Assembly (NCBI GenBank): GCA_030824555.1
Contig: JAVBXK010000030.1
Span: forward strand, 1 to 64,000
Origin: a bacterium
Lineage (GTDB): Bacteria; Pseudomonadota; Gammaproteobacteria; Burkholderiales; Burkholderiaceae_C
Direction of reading: 5' to 3'
DNA: 64,000 nucleotides
Positions 47,566-55,761 of this stretch are shown one piece after another (position 1 is the first letter of the stretch; every line of letters starts with the position of its first letter). The position numbers and the translations under genes are program-made. The notes below the pieces were generated by a model that searched no databases, was not told the origin of the DNA, and saw only the letters and a list, made by a program, of their open reading frames with translations.

Positions 47566-49416
47566 TTGCTGGCCTTGTCTCACCTGAGCCCCCGTACCTG
47601 GCGCTGCCTGCCGGGGCCGCGCGCCCTGCTGGCTTTGCCGCTGCTGTTTCTGGCGGTGATGGTGGCGGCCCCCGTGCTGCGCCTGGCGTGGGAGGGCATG
47701 GCGCTGTCCAGCGGGGCTGCCCCTGTGCCGGGCACCGAGGGCGACGGTGCACTGTCGGTGTGGGGCGTGTGGGCTGATGCGCACCTGCGCTTTCGCCTGC
47801 TGTGGTCGCTGGCGCAGGCGGGCATCAGCACCGCGCTCACGCTGTTGCTGGGCCTGCCCGTGGCCTGGGTGCTGGCCCGGTTTCAATTTGCGGGCCGCCA
47901 ATGGGCGTTGCGCCTGCTGATGCTGCCGTTTGTGGTGCCCACGCTGGTGGCCGCGCTGGGGGTGCTGGCACTGTGGGGGCCGCAGGGCCACTGGAGCGTG
48001 CTGCTGGGTCTGGATGCTGAAGAGGCCCCCTGGCTGCTGGTGGTGGGCAACCTGTTTTTCAACCTGTGTCTGGTGGTGCGTGCGGGGGTGGACGCGCTGG
48101 GGCACGTCAGCGCGTCGCGCCTGGCCGCCGCGCGCACGCTGGGGGCCACGCCGTGGCGCGCTTTCTGGCGGGTGGAGTGGCCTGCCATCCGGCTGGCGGT
48201 GGCCAGTGCGCTGTGCCTGGTGTTTTTGTATTGCTTTGCCGGCATGGGGTTGGCGCTGGTGCTGGGTGGCCAGCGATGGGCCACAGCCGAGGTCGAGATT
48301 TACACCCTGGTGGCGCACGAACTGCGTCTGGCCGATGCCAGCGCGCTGGCGCTGTGGACGCTGGCCATCGGCGGGGTGCTGACGGGGGTGTATGCGCTGC
48401 TGGCGGGCCGCTTGGCGCAGCCTCGCCGGGGTGATGGGGTGCTGCCACGCCCGTTGGTACACGGGCACCAGCGTGTAGCCGTGGTCCTGGCGCTGGTGGT
48501 GCTGGGCCTGGTCAGCGTGGCCCCATTGGTGGCCACCGTGGCGTGGGCGCTGGCCGATGTGCCCGCGCTGTGGCAGGTGTGGACCGCCCCCGACACACTG
48601 GACGCGCTGTGGAACACCGTGCGCTTTTCAGGCATGGCCCTGGTGGCGGCTACGGTGCTGGGGTTGTGCCAGGGGCTGGCCGTGTTCCACTGGAATGTGC
48701 CGTTGCAGCATGGGTCAAAGCAGACATCAAGACATGGATCGAGGCAGGCATCTATCCATAGCAATGAAGTGAATACATATAAGCTAGAAAGCACTTTTTC
48801 ATTCATATTTTCTGGTTATTGGGGGGCGAAGGTAGCGCGCAGCTGGGGTGTGGCCGTGCGCGCGTCCACGCTGGTGCCGTTTGTGGTGTCGCCGGTGGCG
48901 GTGGCGTTTGGCTTGCTGTTGCTGTACCCGGGCTGGACGGCCAGCCTGGTGTTGCTGGTGGCGGCCTACGCCCTGCTGGCCTACCCGTTCGTGGGGCAGC
49001 ACGTGGCCAATGCGCTGGCCGCCTTGCCGCCCCATTGGCACCAGGCCGCACGCACATTGGGTGCGAGCCCCTGGCGCGTGTTCCTGCGCATCACCTTGCC
49101 GCTGGTGGCACCGGCCCTGCGCCGGGGCATGGCGTTTGCCGCTGCCACCGCTTTAGGCGAATTTGCCGTGAGCCTGTTTCTGTCCCGTCCCGAATGGACC
49201 ACCCTCACCACCCTGATTTACCAACACCTGGGCCGCCCCGGTGCCGACAACCTGCACGCCGCGCACGCGCTGTCGCTGCTGCTGATGCTGCTGGCGCTGG
49301 GGGTGTTTGTGTTGCTCGACGTGGGCAGCACGTCGCCCCAGGCAACGCCCCGGCCCGCCCGCCATACCGCCCGCCATAAGCCCCAGACTTCGCCCCCGAA
49401 AGATTCCCATGCTTGA
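47566..49416 (+). CDS. thiP: Thiamine ABC transporter permease (with internal AT-rich insertion)
   Basis: A 616-residue permease made of two fused six-helix halves. Each half has an EAA loop: AARTLGATPWRAFWRVEWPA near residue 187 and AARTLGASPWRVFLRITLPL near 494. ThiP is normally about 530-540 residues. The excess includes a hydrophilic stretch of about 45 residues between the halves (about 48700-48830), encoded by DNA much richer in A and T than the rest and resembling the intergenic repeats of this window. The frame stays open through it. The start is uncertain: TTG 47566 is the first codon after thiB and has a poor ribosome-binding site. It overlaps thiQ by eight bases. Confidence 0.9.
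   Translation: MLALSHLSPRTWRCLPGPRALLALPLLFLAVMVAAPVLRLAWEGMALSSGAAPVPGTEGDGALSVWGVWADAHLRFRLLWSLAQAGISTALTLLLGLPVAWVLARFQFAGRQWALRLLMLPFVVPTLVAALGVLALWGPQGHWSVLLGLDAEEAPWLLVVGNLFFNLCLVVRAGVDALGHVSASRLAAARTLGATPWRAFWRVEWPAIRLAVASALCLVFLYCFAGMGLALVLGGQRWATAEVEIYTLVAHELRLADASALALWTLAIGGVLTGVYALLAGRLAQPRRGDGVLPRPLVHGHQRVAVVLALVVLGLVSVAPLVATVAWALADVPALWQVWTAPDTLDALWNTVRFSGMALVAATVLGLCQGLAVFHWNVPLQHGSKQTSRHGSRQASIHSNEVNTYKLESTFSFIFSGYWGAKVARSWGVAVRASTLVPFVVSPVAVAFGLLLLYPGWTASLVLLVAAYALLAYPFVGQHVANALAALPPHWHQAARTLGASPWRVFLRITLPLVAPALRRGMAFAAATALGEFAVSLFLSRPEWTTLTTLIYQHLGRPGADNLHAAHALSLLLMLLALGVFVLLDVGSTSPQATPRPARHTARHKPQTSPPKDSHA
48755..48828. repeat. AT-rich repeat-like insert inside thiP
   Basis: The segment includes ATAGCAATGAAGTG, ACATATAAGCTAGAAAGC and a T-rich end. 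The order ATAGC, ATAAGC, CTAGA resembles the intergenic repeats elsewhere. It is in frame and adds roughly 25 codons. Confidence 0.5.
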
Positions 49417-50155
49417 CGTGACCGGCCTGTGCAAACGCTACCTGCCTGAACCTGGCGAACCCGTTTCGCTGCCAGACGCTGTGGGCGACGGCACGCCGTA
49501 CGCTGCCGCAGGCGGCGTGGCCCCAGGCCCATGCACCCCTGCCGCACCGCGCTGGCTCGCCCACAACCTGAGCTTGCAGGTGCCCCCCGGCGAAACCGTG
49601 GCGGTGCTGGGTGCGTCGGGCAGCGGCAAAAGCACCTTGCTGGCCATGCTGGCCGGGCTGGAAGCGCCCGACGCGGGCCGCGTGTGCTTTGACGGCGAAG
49701 ACTTGACCCACTGGCCGCCCGAGCGCCGCCGCTTTGCGCTCATGTTCCAGGACTTCGCGCTGTTTCCCCACCTTAGCGTGCAAGACAACGTGGCCTTTGC
49801 ACTGATTGAGCAGCGCATGCCCAAAGCGCAGGCCCGCCAGCAGGCGGTGGCCATGCTGGCGCGCTTCGGGCTGGCTGACCGCGCACGGGCAGGCGTGACG
49901 CAACTGTCGGGTGGCGAGCAGCAACGGGTGGCGCTGGCGCGTGCGCTGCTGTCCGGCCCGCGCCTGCTGCTGCTGGACGAACCGTTTTCAGCACTCGACG
50001 CCGATTTGCGTCAGCAACTGCGCACCGACTTTGCCCGGCACATCCAAGCCGCTGGCATGGCTTGCGTGCTGGTCACGCACGACGAGGCCGAAGCCCGTGC
50101 CATGGGCCAGCGCGGCTACCGGCTGGTCAGTGGACAATTGCAGCCACTGTGGTAA
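49409..50155 (+). CDS. thiQ: Thiamine ABC transporter ATP-binding protein
   Basis: A 248-residue ABC ATPase. Walker A GASGSGKST, Q-loop FQDFALFPHLSVQDN, signature QLSGGEQQRVALARAL, Walker B LLLLDEPFSALD and switch His in VLVTHDEAEA are intact. A Pro/Gly/Ala-rich insert of about 35 residues separates LCKRYLPEPGE from WLAHNLSLQVPPG, where family members have a short loop. ATG 49409 overlaps the thiP end by eight bases, so translation is coupled. It powers ThiBP uptake of thiamine or its phosphates. Confidence 0.94.
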   Translation: MLDVTGLCKRYLPEPGEPVSLPDAVGDGTPYAAAGGVAPGPCTPAAPRWLAHNLSLQVPPGETVAVLGASGSGKSTLLAMLAGLEAPDAGRVCFDGEDLTHWPPERRRFALMFQDFALFPHLSVQDNVAFALIEQRMPKAQARQQAVAMLARFGLADRARAGVTQLSGGEQQRVALARALLSGPRLLLLDEPFSALDADLRQQLRTDFARHIQAAGMACVLVTHDEAEARAMGQRGYRLVSGQLQPLW

Positions 50156-50156
50156 A

Positions 50157-50218
50157 TATCATCTATAAAATGTATAGCTGCTTGCGCTTTATGTGAAAGC
50201 GGTAGGTGCCAAAAATCC
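50157..50218. repeat. AT-rich intergenic repeat, copy B
   Basis: TATAGCTGCTTGCGCTTTATGTGAAAGCG followed by GTAGGTGCCAAAAATCC is the most complete copy in the window, starting 2 bases after thiQ. The GCGCTTT/GAAAGCG part is a small dyad. Confidence 0.55.
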
Positions 50219-50311
50219 TTTGAATTTCGTGTGGCCACCACAGTGTCACCGCGTTGTCACCCAAGCGCCACCACTCAGCCACGCCCTCCATCGCTCACAT
50301 CAGGACCCACC

Positions 50312-51376
50312 ATGAAACAGGCCCGCCCGGTTTTTTCCCATCCCAGTACCGATTGGTGTGAACGCATCGCCCCTGACGAAGCCGCGCGCTTTGCCGGTTA
50401 CGCCGAACTGTTTGCCACGCTGCAGCGCCAGCGGTCCGAGCGCCACGGGCCGGGCCGGGCATTGCACCGCAAGCAGTTGCTGGCCGCTACCGGCCAACTG
50501 GAGGTGTTGCCTGGCTTGCCCGAGTTTGCAGCCAACGGCCTGTTCGCCCAGCCAGGGCACTACCCCGTGCAGGTGCGGCTGTCCAACGGGGGCATGGACA
50601 AAGCCCCCGACCGCCAGCCCGACATCAGGGGTTTTTCGTTTGCCGTGCTGGGCGTGCAGGGAGACAGTGCGCTGGGCAATGGCCCGGCCACCCGGCAGTG
50701 CTTTGCGCTCATCAACCACCCCACGTTTGCGTTTGCCAACAGTGCCCAGTTTGTGGGCTTTGCGATGGCGGCGGCCAAAGGGTTTCGCAGCCTGATCATG
50801 TTCATGGGCAGAACCTTCGGTTGGCTGGCGCTGGGCTGGCGCATGGGGCAACTCATGCGCACCATGGGCAAGCCCTTTGCCAGCTTTGCTACCGAAACCT
50901 TTTACAGCGCCGCGCCCATAGCCTGCGGTATTTATGCGGTGCGGGTACGGCTGGTGCCTGCACCGTTCAACGGCGCGTCGGCCGAGGCCCTCAGCGCCGC
51001 AGCTGCCCAGCACAAAGGCAAAGGCCAAGCGGGCGCAGCGCCCGAGCCCGTGGCCGACTGGGGCGCCGACATGACCACACGGCTGGCCCAAGGCCCGCTG
51101 GTGTACGACCTTGAGTTGCAGTACTTTGCCAACGAAGGTGCCACGCCCATCGAAGACGCCAGCCTGGATTGGCCCACGCCCTACACCACCGTGGCCCGCC
51201 TGACGCTGCCGCAGCAAGACCTGACGAGCGAGGCTGCACAGGCCTTGGCCGCCGAGGTGGAAAACGGTGTGTTCGACCCCTGGGCCGCCCTGGCCGCCCA
51301 CCGCCCACTGGGCGACGTGATGCGCGCCCGCAAGGTGGTGTATTTCGAAAGCCAGAAAGGCCGTGGCGTGGCGTGA
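50312..51376 (+). CDS. Catalase-fold heme protein (minimal catalase family)
   Basis: A 354-residue protein with the catalase beta-barrel core but no C-terminal flavodoxin-like domain or long N-terminal arm. Likely heme residues by position are distal H52 in GRALHRKQLLAATG, distal N135 in CFALINHPTFAFAN, and a proximal R340-x3-Y344 (RKVVY) close to the C-terminus. These follow catalase spacing loosely. Related small proteins have catalase, peroxidase or allene-oxide-synthase-like activity, so hydrogen peroxide removal is plausible but unproven. No signal peptide is seen. ATG 50312 is behind AGGA; the frame is open upstream to 50231. It is convergent with the sugar dehydrogenase gene. Confidence 0.75.
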   Translation: MKQARPVFSHPSTDWCERIAPDEAARFAGYAELFATLQRQRSERHGPGRALHRKQLLAATGQLEVLPGLPEFAANGLFAQPGHYPVQVRLSNGGMDKAPDRQPDIRGFSFAVLGVQGDSALGNGPATRQCFALINHPTFAFANSAQFVGFAMAAAKGFRSLIMFMGRTFGWLALGWRMGQLMRTMGKPFASFATETFYSAAPIACGIYAVRVRLVPAPFNGASAEALSAAAAQHKGKGQAGAAPEPVADWGADMTTRLAQGPLVYDLELQYFANEGATPIEDASLDWPTPYTTVARLTLPQQDLTSEAAQALAAEVENGVFDPWAALAAHRPLGDVMRARKVVYFESQKGRGVA

Positions 51377-51388
51377 TGGTTGCAGCTT

Positions 51389-51411
51389 GTGTTGGCCAGC
51401 GGGGCCAACAC
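51389..51411. terminator. Bidirectional hairpin between convergent genes
   Basis: GTGTTGGCC-AGCGG-GGCCAACAC is a perfect 9-bp stem with a 5-base loop, 12 bases after the catalase-like stop. There is no T-run, so it may act as a Rho-assisted or structural end signal for either gene. Confidence 0.45.
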
Positions 51412-51476
51412 GGCTGCCATGCCGGTCAACGTTGCCCACGCGGCCCAGACGTATCTGGGCGGTTGCTGTGCCGACC

Positions 51477-52652
51477 TCAGCGCGGCAGCAGGCGCAGCAG
51501 TTCGCCGTTGGCTGCATCGGTCAGCACATACAGCAGGCCGTCTGGCCCCTGGCGCACGTCGCGGATGCGTTTGCCGCGCTCGGCCAGCAACTTGTGTTCA
51601 CGCACCACGCGGGTGCCGTCCAGCTCCAGCCTTGCCAGGTAGGCAAACTTGAGCGAGCCGACCATCAGGTTGCCTTGCCAGCCAGGTCCGTAGCGGTTGC
51701 TTGAAACGAAAGCCATGCCCGATGGCGCGATGGACGGCGTCCAGTGGTGCACAGGTGCCGTCACGCCGGGTTGCGTGGGTTGCCCGTTGCCCACAGCCCG
51801 GCCGTTGTAGTGCAAGCCAAAACTCACCAGTGGCCAGCCAAAGTTTGCGGCGGGCGCGGGCAGGTTGATTTCGTCACCCCCCATGGGGCCGTGCTCGTGA
51901 ATCCACAGGCGGCCATCGGGCGCCATGGCCGCGCCTTGCGGGTTGCGGTGGCCGTGTGACCAGATTTCGGGCAGGGCACCAGCACGCTTCACAAACGGGT
52001 TGTCAGCCGGTACGCGGCCATCGGTGTGGATGCGCACCACCTTGCCGTGGTGGTTGTCCAGGGTTTGCGCGTCGTCAGAACGGTTGTAGCGTTCGCCCAG
52101 CGTCAAAAACAGCAGGTCGGGCGCGGGTTGTGCAATGCGGCAGCCAAAGTGCAGGCTGCTGGCCACCTTGGGTTGCTGGCTGAAAATCACTTTCACGTTG
52201 CTCAGCCGGGTGGCATCAGCCGACAGCTCGGCGCGGGCCAGCGCGGTGCTGTTCAGCGCGGTGCTGTTGCCGCCTTCACCTGCTTCGCTGAAACAAAAAT
52301 AGAGTGCCCGGTTGCGTTCGAAAGCTGCATCGGTCACCACGTCGAGCAAACCGCCCTGTCCACCTGCGCTCACACGCGGCACACCGGCCAGCGGCGGGCC
52401 GACCATGCCGTTGGCCTCGACCACGCGCAGGTTGCCCCCCCGTTCGGTGACCAGAAAGCGCCCGCCGGGCAAAAACGCCAGTCCCCAAGGGTGGGCCAGC
52501 CCCTGCGCCACCACTTGCACCGTGATGGGCTCCGTGACTGGCGGTGTGGCTTGTTGGCTGCTGGCCTCGGCCGCGAAGGCCGATGTGCTGGCACACCAGC
52601 CTGCCAGCACGCCCCAAAGCACACCCAGAAGCGACAGCCGCGCGCCGGGCAT
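51477..52652 (-). CDS. PQQ-dependent soluble aldose sugar dehydrogenase family protein
   Basis: A 391-residue secreted six-bladed propeller of the YliI/Asd/sGDH group. A signal peptide (PGARLSLLGVLWGVLAG... ending FAAEA) precedes HPWGLAFLPGGRFLVTERGG, GGQGGLLDVV, IWSHGHRNPQGAAMAPDGRL with the catalytic-type His region, WIHEHGPMGGDEIN and a C-terminal RIRDVRQGPDGLLYVLTD. It would oxidise aldose sugars in the periplasm with PQQ. ATG 52652 lies just after the stop of the upstream Bug-protein gene, implying cotranscription; an ATG at 52697 within that gene is in frame. PQQ synthesis genes are not in the window. Confidence 0.88.
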   Translation of the reverse strand: MPGARLSLLGVLWGVLAGWCASTSAFAAEASSQQATPPVTEPITVQVVAQGLAHPWGLAFLPGGRFLVTERGGNLRVVEANGMVGPPLAGVPRVSAGGQGGLLDVVTDAAFERNRALYFCFSEAGEGGNSTALNSTALARAELSADATRLSNVKVIFSQQPKVASSLHFGCRIAQPAPDLLFLTLGERYNRSDDAQTLDNHHGKVVRIHTDGRVPADNPFVKRAGALPEIWSHGHRNPQGAAMAPDGRLWIHEHGPMGGDEINLPAPAANFGWPLVSFGLHYNGRAVGNGQPTQPGVTAPVHHWTPSIAPSGMAFVSSNRYGPGWQGNLMVGSLKFAYLARLELDGTRVVREHKLLAERGKRIRDVRQGPDGLLYVLTDAANGELLRLLPR

Positions 52653-52654
52653 GC

Positions 52655-53671
52655 TCAGTCCACTTTGGCGCCAGATGCCTTCACCACGGCCGCCCATTTT
52701 TTGATTTCAGCGTCGATCAGCTGTGCAAACGCCTGCGGTGTGTTGCCGCTGGGAATGGCCCCTTGGGCTTCCAGCTTTTCCTTGATGGCGGGGCTGTTCA
52801 GCGCCTTCGCGGTTTCCTGCTGCACCCGGTTGACGATGGGCCCTGGTGTGCCAGCCGGTGCCAGCAGCCCGAACCACGAGCTGGCATCGAAGCCGGGCAG
52901 CGCCGCCGCTTCTTCCACCGTGGGCAGGTCGGGCAGCACGCTGGAGCGCTGGGCACTGGTCACGGCAAAGGCCTTGAGCTTGCCGCTCTTGATGTGGGGC
53001 AGGGCGGAGGGCAGGTTGTCAAACATCACGTCGGCATTGCCGCCCACCATGTCCATCATGGCCGGGCCCGAGCCGCGGTAAGGGATGTGCGCCATGAACA
53101 CCCCCGTGCGCGACTTGAACAACTCGCCCGCCAGATGAATGGACGTGCCGTTGCCGCTGGACGCCATGTTGAATTTGCCGGGGTTGGCCTTGGCATAGGT
53201 GACGAAGTCGGCTGCCGTGCGTATGTTCAGGCGCTGCGCCTTCTCGGCATTCATCACCATCACGTTGGGCACACCGGCCACCAGGGTCACCGGGGCAAAG
53301 TCTTTTTGCGGGTCGAAAGGCATCTTGGCGTACAACGCCTTGTTGATGCCGTGTGTGCCCACCGTGCCCATGAGGAAGGTGTAGCCGTCGGGGGCGGATT
53401 TGGCCACCAGGTCGGCCCCCACGTTGCCGCCCGCGCCGGGCTTGTTGTCGACGATCACGCTTTGCCCCAGTACCTTGCTCAACTCGGGCGCGATGGCGCG
53501 TGCCAGGATGTCGGTGGTGCCACCGGGTGCAAACGGCACCACGATGCGAATGGGCTTGGCTGGCCAAACCTCCTGGGCGTGGGCCCAGGGTGCCAAGGCA
53601 GTGCAGGCCAGTGTGGTGACCGCAGCCAACAGGTGGCGGCGGCTGTGGGCGGTGGATCGGGGTGTGGTCAT
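52655..53671 (-). CDS. Bug family tripartite tricarboxylate transporter substrate-binding protein
   Basis: A 338-residue periplasmic binding protein of the Bug/TctC family, greatly expanded in Burkholderiales. The signal peptide ([23 protein letters not shown]) has a twin-Arg but otherwise Sec-like look. Family motifs are [48 protein letters not shown], and [20 protein letters not shown] with [12 protein letters not shown]. It is an orphan: no TctAB membrane genes are nearby. ATG 53671 follows GGAG. It is transcribed with the downstream sugar dehydrogenase gene. The ligand, usually a carboxylate, is unknown. Confidence 0.92.
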   Translation of the reverse strand: MTTPRSTAHSRRHLLAAVTTLACTALAPWAHAQEVWPAKPIRIVVPFAPGGTTDILARAIAPELSKVLGQSVIVDNKPGAGGNVGADLVAKSAPDGYTFLMGTVGTHGINKALYAKMPFDPQKDFAPVTLVAGVPNVMVMNAEKAQRLNIRTAADFVTYAKANPGKFNMASSGNGTSIHLAGELFKSRTGVFMAHIPYRGSGPAMMDMVGGNADVMFDNLPSALPHIKSGKLKAFAVTSAQRSSVLPDLPTVEEAAALPGFDASSWFGLLAPAGTPGPIVNRVQQETAKALNSPAIKEKLEAQGAIPSGNTPQAFAQLIDAEIKKWAAVVKASGAKVD

Positions 53672-53770
53672 GGCAGGTTGTCTCCGGTTGTTTTCTGAAG
53701 TGACAGCGCCAGCATTTCGAGAAAAAGGGTGGCGCACCACATGATGCATGCGAACGGGTCCGCTGTGCCG

Positions 53771-54331
53771 TCACCTTGGCAGCAGCTGCGCCAGCCGCCT
53801 GACCATGACCTTGGAAATGAGCCAATGGAACGGCCAAACCATGGCCAGGTAAGCCCGGCCTGCCCAGTTGTGGGGCCGCACCCAGGTGCTGACCACCAGT
53901 TCGGCCACCTCGCCCGCAAGTGCCGTGGCGCGGTCCACCCGAACGAAGATGCGAAAGTCCAGGTGGCTGTCGTCTTCGCCCATCAGTGCCAGGTCAGGCC
54001 CCAGGTGCCGCACTTGGAACATGCCCAGGTACTGCCCCACCTGCAAAGGCCCTTGAAGGGCGGCGGGCATGGGGCCGGTTTTCAGGCCCAGGCGGCCCAC
54101 CACCTGGTTGCGCGCCGCCATCAGGGCATCGACCCAGGCGGGGGCAGAACCCGCGAAGGCCAGCAGCAGGTCACTGCCATCGAGCGGACCGCAACCGGGT
54201 GACAGCGGCGCGCGGTGTTCGTCGCGAAACACGTAGTCAGCGGCTTGCGGCCATGGGAAGGCCTGAGCAGCGGCCGCCTTGGCAGGAGCTGGCATGGCTT
54301 GCGGAACCGAGTTGGGCGCGGCTGGGGGCAT
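53771..54331 (-). CDS. DUF2867 domain protein
   Basis: A 186-residue protein of the DUF2867 type. Its conserved part is residues about 35-186: YVFRDEHRAPL, LLLAFAGSAPAWVDALMAARN, VGQYLGMFQV, DDSHLDFRIFVRVD and the C-terminal WVRPHNWAGRAYLAMVWPFH. ATG 54331 has AGGAG five bases upstream. The frame continues to 54673 but that part overlaps the VOC gene. Function is unknown; a START/polyketide-cyclase-like ligand cavity has been suggested for such proteins, and I cannot confirm it. Confidence 0.75.
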   Translation of the reverse strand: MPPAAPNSVPQAMPAPAKAAAAQAFPWPQAADYVFRDEHRAPLSPGCGPLDGSDLLLAFAGSAPAWVDALMAARNQVVGRLGLKTGPMPAALQGPLQVGQYLGMFQVRHLGPDLALMGEDDSHLDFRIFVRVDRATALAGEVAELVVSTWVRPHNWAGRAYLAMVWPFHWLISKVMVRRLAQLLPR

Positions 54332-54449
54332 GGGGGCTCCTGAAGCAGTGGGGGCGTTGGCTGGTGGCCCACTGTAGACAAGGCAGGAGGACTTGTCTTG
54401 AACCGACACGACACTGACCCGGTGGTGCGTGGGCACAGGCCCAGTGCCA

Positions 54450-54845
54450 TCACACCTTGGGCGGGCGGTGCAGGGCGCAGAGCTTGTTGCCGTCGGGGTC
54501 GCGCAGGTAGGCCAGGTACAGCTTGCCCACCGAGCCATCGCGCCAGCCGGGCGGGTCTTCGCAAGTGGTGCCGCCGTTGGCCACGCCTGCGGCATGGAAT
54601 GCATCCGCCTGTTCGGGCGATTCCATGGTGAACCCGAGGGTGCTGCCGTTGCCGTGTGTGGCTGGCTCGCCATTCAGCGGCTGGGTGATGCCGAATGAGC
54701 CGGTGGGCGAGCGGTAGAAGTACCGGCCCGCCACGCCGTTGTGGTTGTAGACACCGGGCTTGATGCCCAGGGTGCCCAACAGGGCATCGTAAAACTGGCG
54801 GGATGCTTCGAGGTCGTTAACACCGACGATGACGTGGCTGAACAT
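54450..54845 (-). CDS. VOC family protein (glyoxalase/bleomycin resistance fold), copy 1
   Basis: A 131-residue vicinal-oxygen-chelate protein. One betaalphabetabetabeta unit starts at MFSHVIVGVNDLEASRQFYD, and a second is at TMESPEQADAFHAAGVANGG; it ends YLAYLRDPDGNKLCALHR. The pattern H4 in FSHVIVGVND and the late Asp/Glu region fit metal-binding members, but the reaction is unknown. ATG 54845 has GGAGACTCCCC upstream. A diverged copy lies at 55762-56154, with a vapBC-type module between them. Confidence 0.85.
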   Translation of the reverse strand: MFSHVIVGVNDLEASRQFYDALLGTLGIKPGVYNHNGVAGRYFYRSPTGSFGITQPLNGEPATHGNGSTLGFTMESPEQADAFHAAGVANGGTTCEDPPGWRDGSVGKLYLAYLRDPDGNKLCALHRPPKV

Positions 54846-54863
54846 GGGGAGTCTCCTTTGATT

Positions 54864-54946
54864 GATGCCATGGGCGTGCAGGGTTCTACCAGAAAGCCGT
54901 TGGGGTTGGTTACATGGGGAATCTTCTGATCCCAGGGCAGTGCCAT
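54864..54946 (-). pseudogene. 3' relic of another VOC gene
   Basis: Read on the minus strand this gives MALPWDQKIPHVTNPNGFLV then EPCTPMA. It matches the end of the intact VOC protein at 61838-62218 (VMPWGQTIAYVADINGFLVE, then LCTPMA). The position of the stop in that gene (GCGTGA) reads GCATCA here, so the frame runs on into the ribosome-binding site of VOC copy 1. About 28 codons are recognisable; the 5' part is gone. Confidence 0.7.
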
Positions 54947-55005
54947 CAGGCTGCGCCTATGCTGTAGGATTACAACTTCCAATTCTTACTTTTCAAAGGC
55001 CCAAC

Positions 55006-55254
55006 ATGTTAGTCACAGACAAAGGCCAAATCACGATCCCCAAAGACGTGCGCTTGGCGGCGGGTGTGGTGCCCGGCACTGAGGTCAGTGTCCGCTTTGA
55101 AGCGGGCAAGATCATTGTCGAGAAGTTGTCCAATGGCCGAAGCTCGGACCGTCGAGCGCAAATGCGCAAGGCCGCAGCCAAAGCGCGCGATGGCATGAGC
55201 GCCGAGTACCAAGCACTGGGGGCAGACGAGATCATGGCCTTTTTGCGCGGTTGA
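55006..55254 (+). CDS. AbrB/MazE-type antitoxin (VapB-like)
   Basis: An 82-residue antitoxin. The N-terminal half is a SpoVT/AbrB swapped-hairpin DNA-binding domain (MLVTDKGQITIPKDVRLAAG, VPGTEVSVRFEAGKIIVEKL). The C-terminal half is a charged helix (RRAQMRKAAAKARDGMS) that would bind the toxin. ATG 55006 lies behind AAAGG, and the frame is open further upstream to 54862 through the VOC relic region. The PIN-domain gene begins 3 bases after the stop. Confidence 0.9.
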   Translation: MLVTDKGQITIPKDVRLAAGVVPGTEVSVRFEAGKIIVEKLSNGRSSDRRAQMRKAAAKARDGMSAEYQALGADEIMAFLRG

Positions 55255-55257
55255 CGT

Positions 55258-55689
55258 ATGGCCAGCCTGGCTCATTACGACGGCAGCAGCGGCTTCATGG
55301 TGGACAGCAACATCTGGATCGACTGCATGGACACCCGCAGCGCCTGGCACAACTGGGCCATTGACCAGCTTCAGCTGTGCAGCGAACAGGGCGTGCTGCA
55401 CATCAATGCGTTGATCTATGCTGAATTGCTGGTTCCGGGCACACCGCCGCCGTTATTGGACGACATGCTGGCGGTGTACGAAACCCAGCGCAGTGCCCTG
55501 CCGTGGTCAAGTGCGGCACTGGCCGCACAGGCATTTCGCCTCTATCGCCAGAGGGGCGGTGCCAAGACCGCGCCTTTGCCGGACTTCTTTATTGGTGCCC
55601 ATGCGGCTGTCGCAAATTTGACCGTGTTGACGCGCGACCCGTCACCGTACCGTAGTTATTTTGCCCGCCTAAAGACGAAGTGCCCATGA
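55258..55689 (+). CDS. PIN-domain ribonuclease toxin (VapC-like)
   Basis: A 143-residue PIN-domain protein. The four acidic metal ligands are visible: D16 in FMVDSNIWID, E56 in INALIYAELLVPG, D109 in APLPDFFIGAHA and D127 in LTVLTRDPSPYR. With the AbrB-type partner directly upstream it forms a VapBC-like module that should cut RNA when freed. The gene is slightly longer than typical VapC because of a short N-terminal extension before the first Asp. It lies between two VOC paralogues. Confidence 0.9.
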   Translation: MASLAHYDGSSGFMVDSNIWIDCMDTRSAWHNWAIDQLQLCSEQGVLHINALIYAELLVPGTPPPLLDDMLAVYETQRSALPWSSAALAAQAFRLYRQRGGAKTAPLPDFFIGAHAAVANLTVLTRDPSPYRSYFARLKTKCP

Positions 55690-55761
55690 GCTTCGGGCGT
55701 CCGAGCATGAGTGGCCGGTAACTGTTCAGGTGCCCCCTTCTGTTGCGAAGTAGCTTGTAAA

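Noticed and set aside
47566-49416. Frameshift or pseudogene in thiP because of the odd middle segment
   Set aside because: The frame is continuous with both EAA loops intact, so it is treated as an in-frame insertion.
54332-54673. N-terminal extension of the DUF2867 frame
   Set aside because: The extra 114 codons overlap the VOC gene, look like out-of-frame translation, and ATG 54331 has its own AGGAG site.
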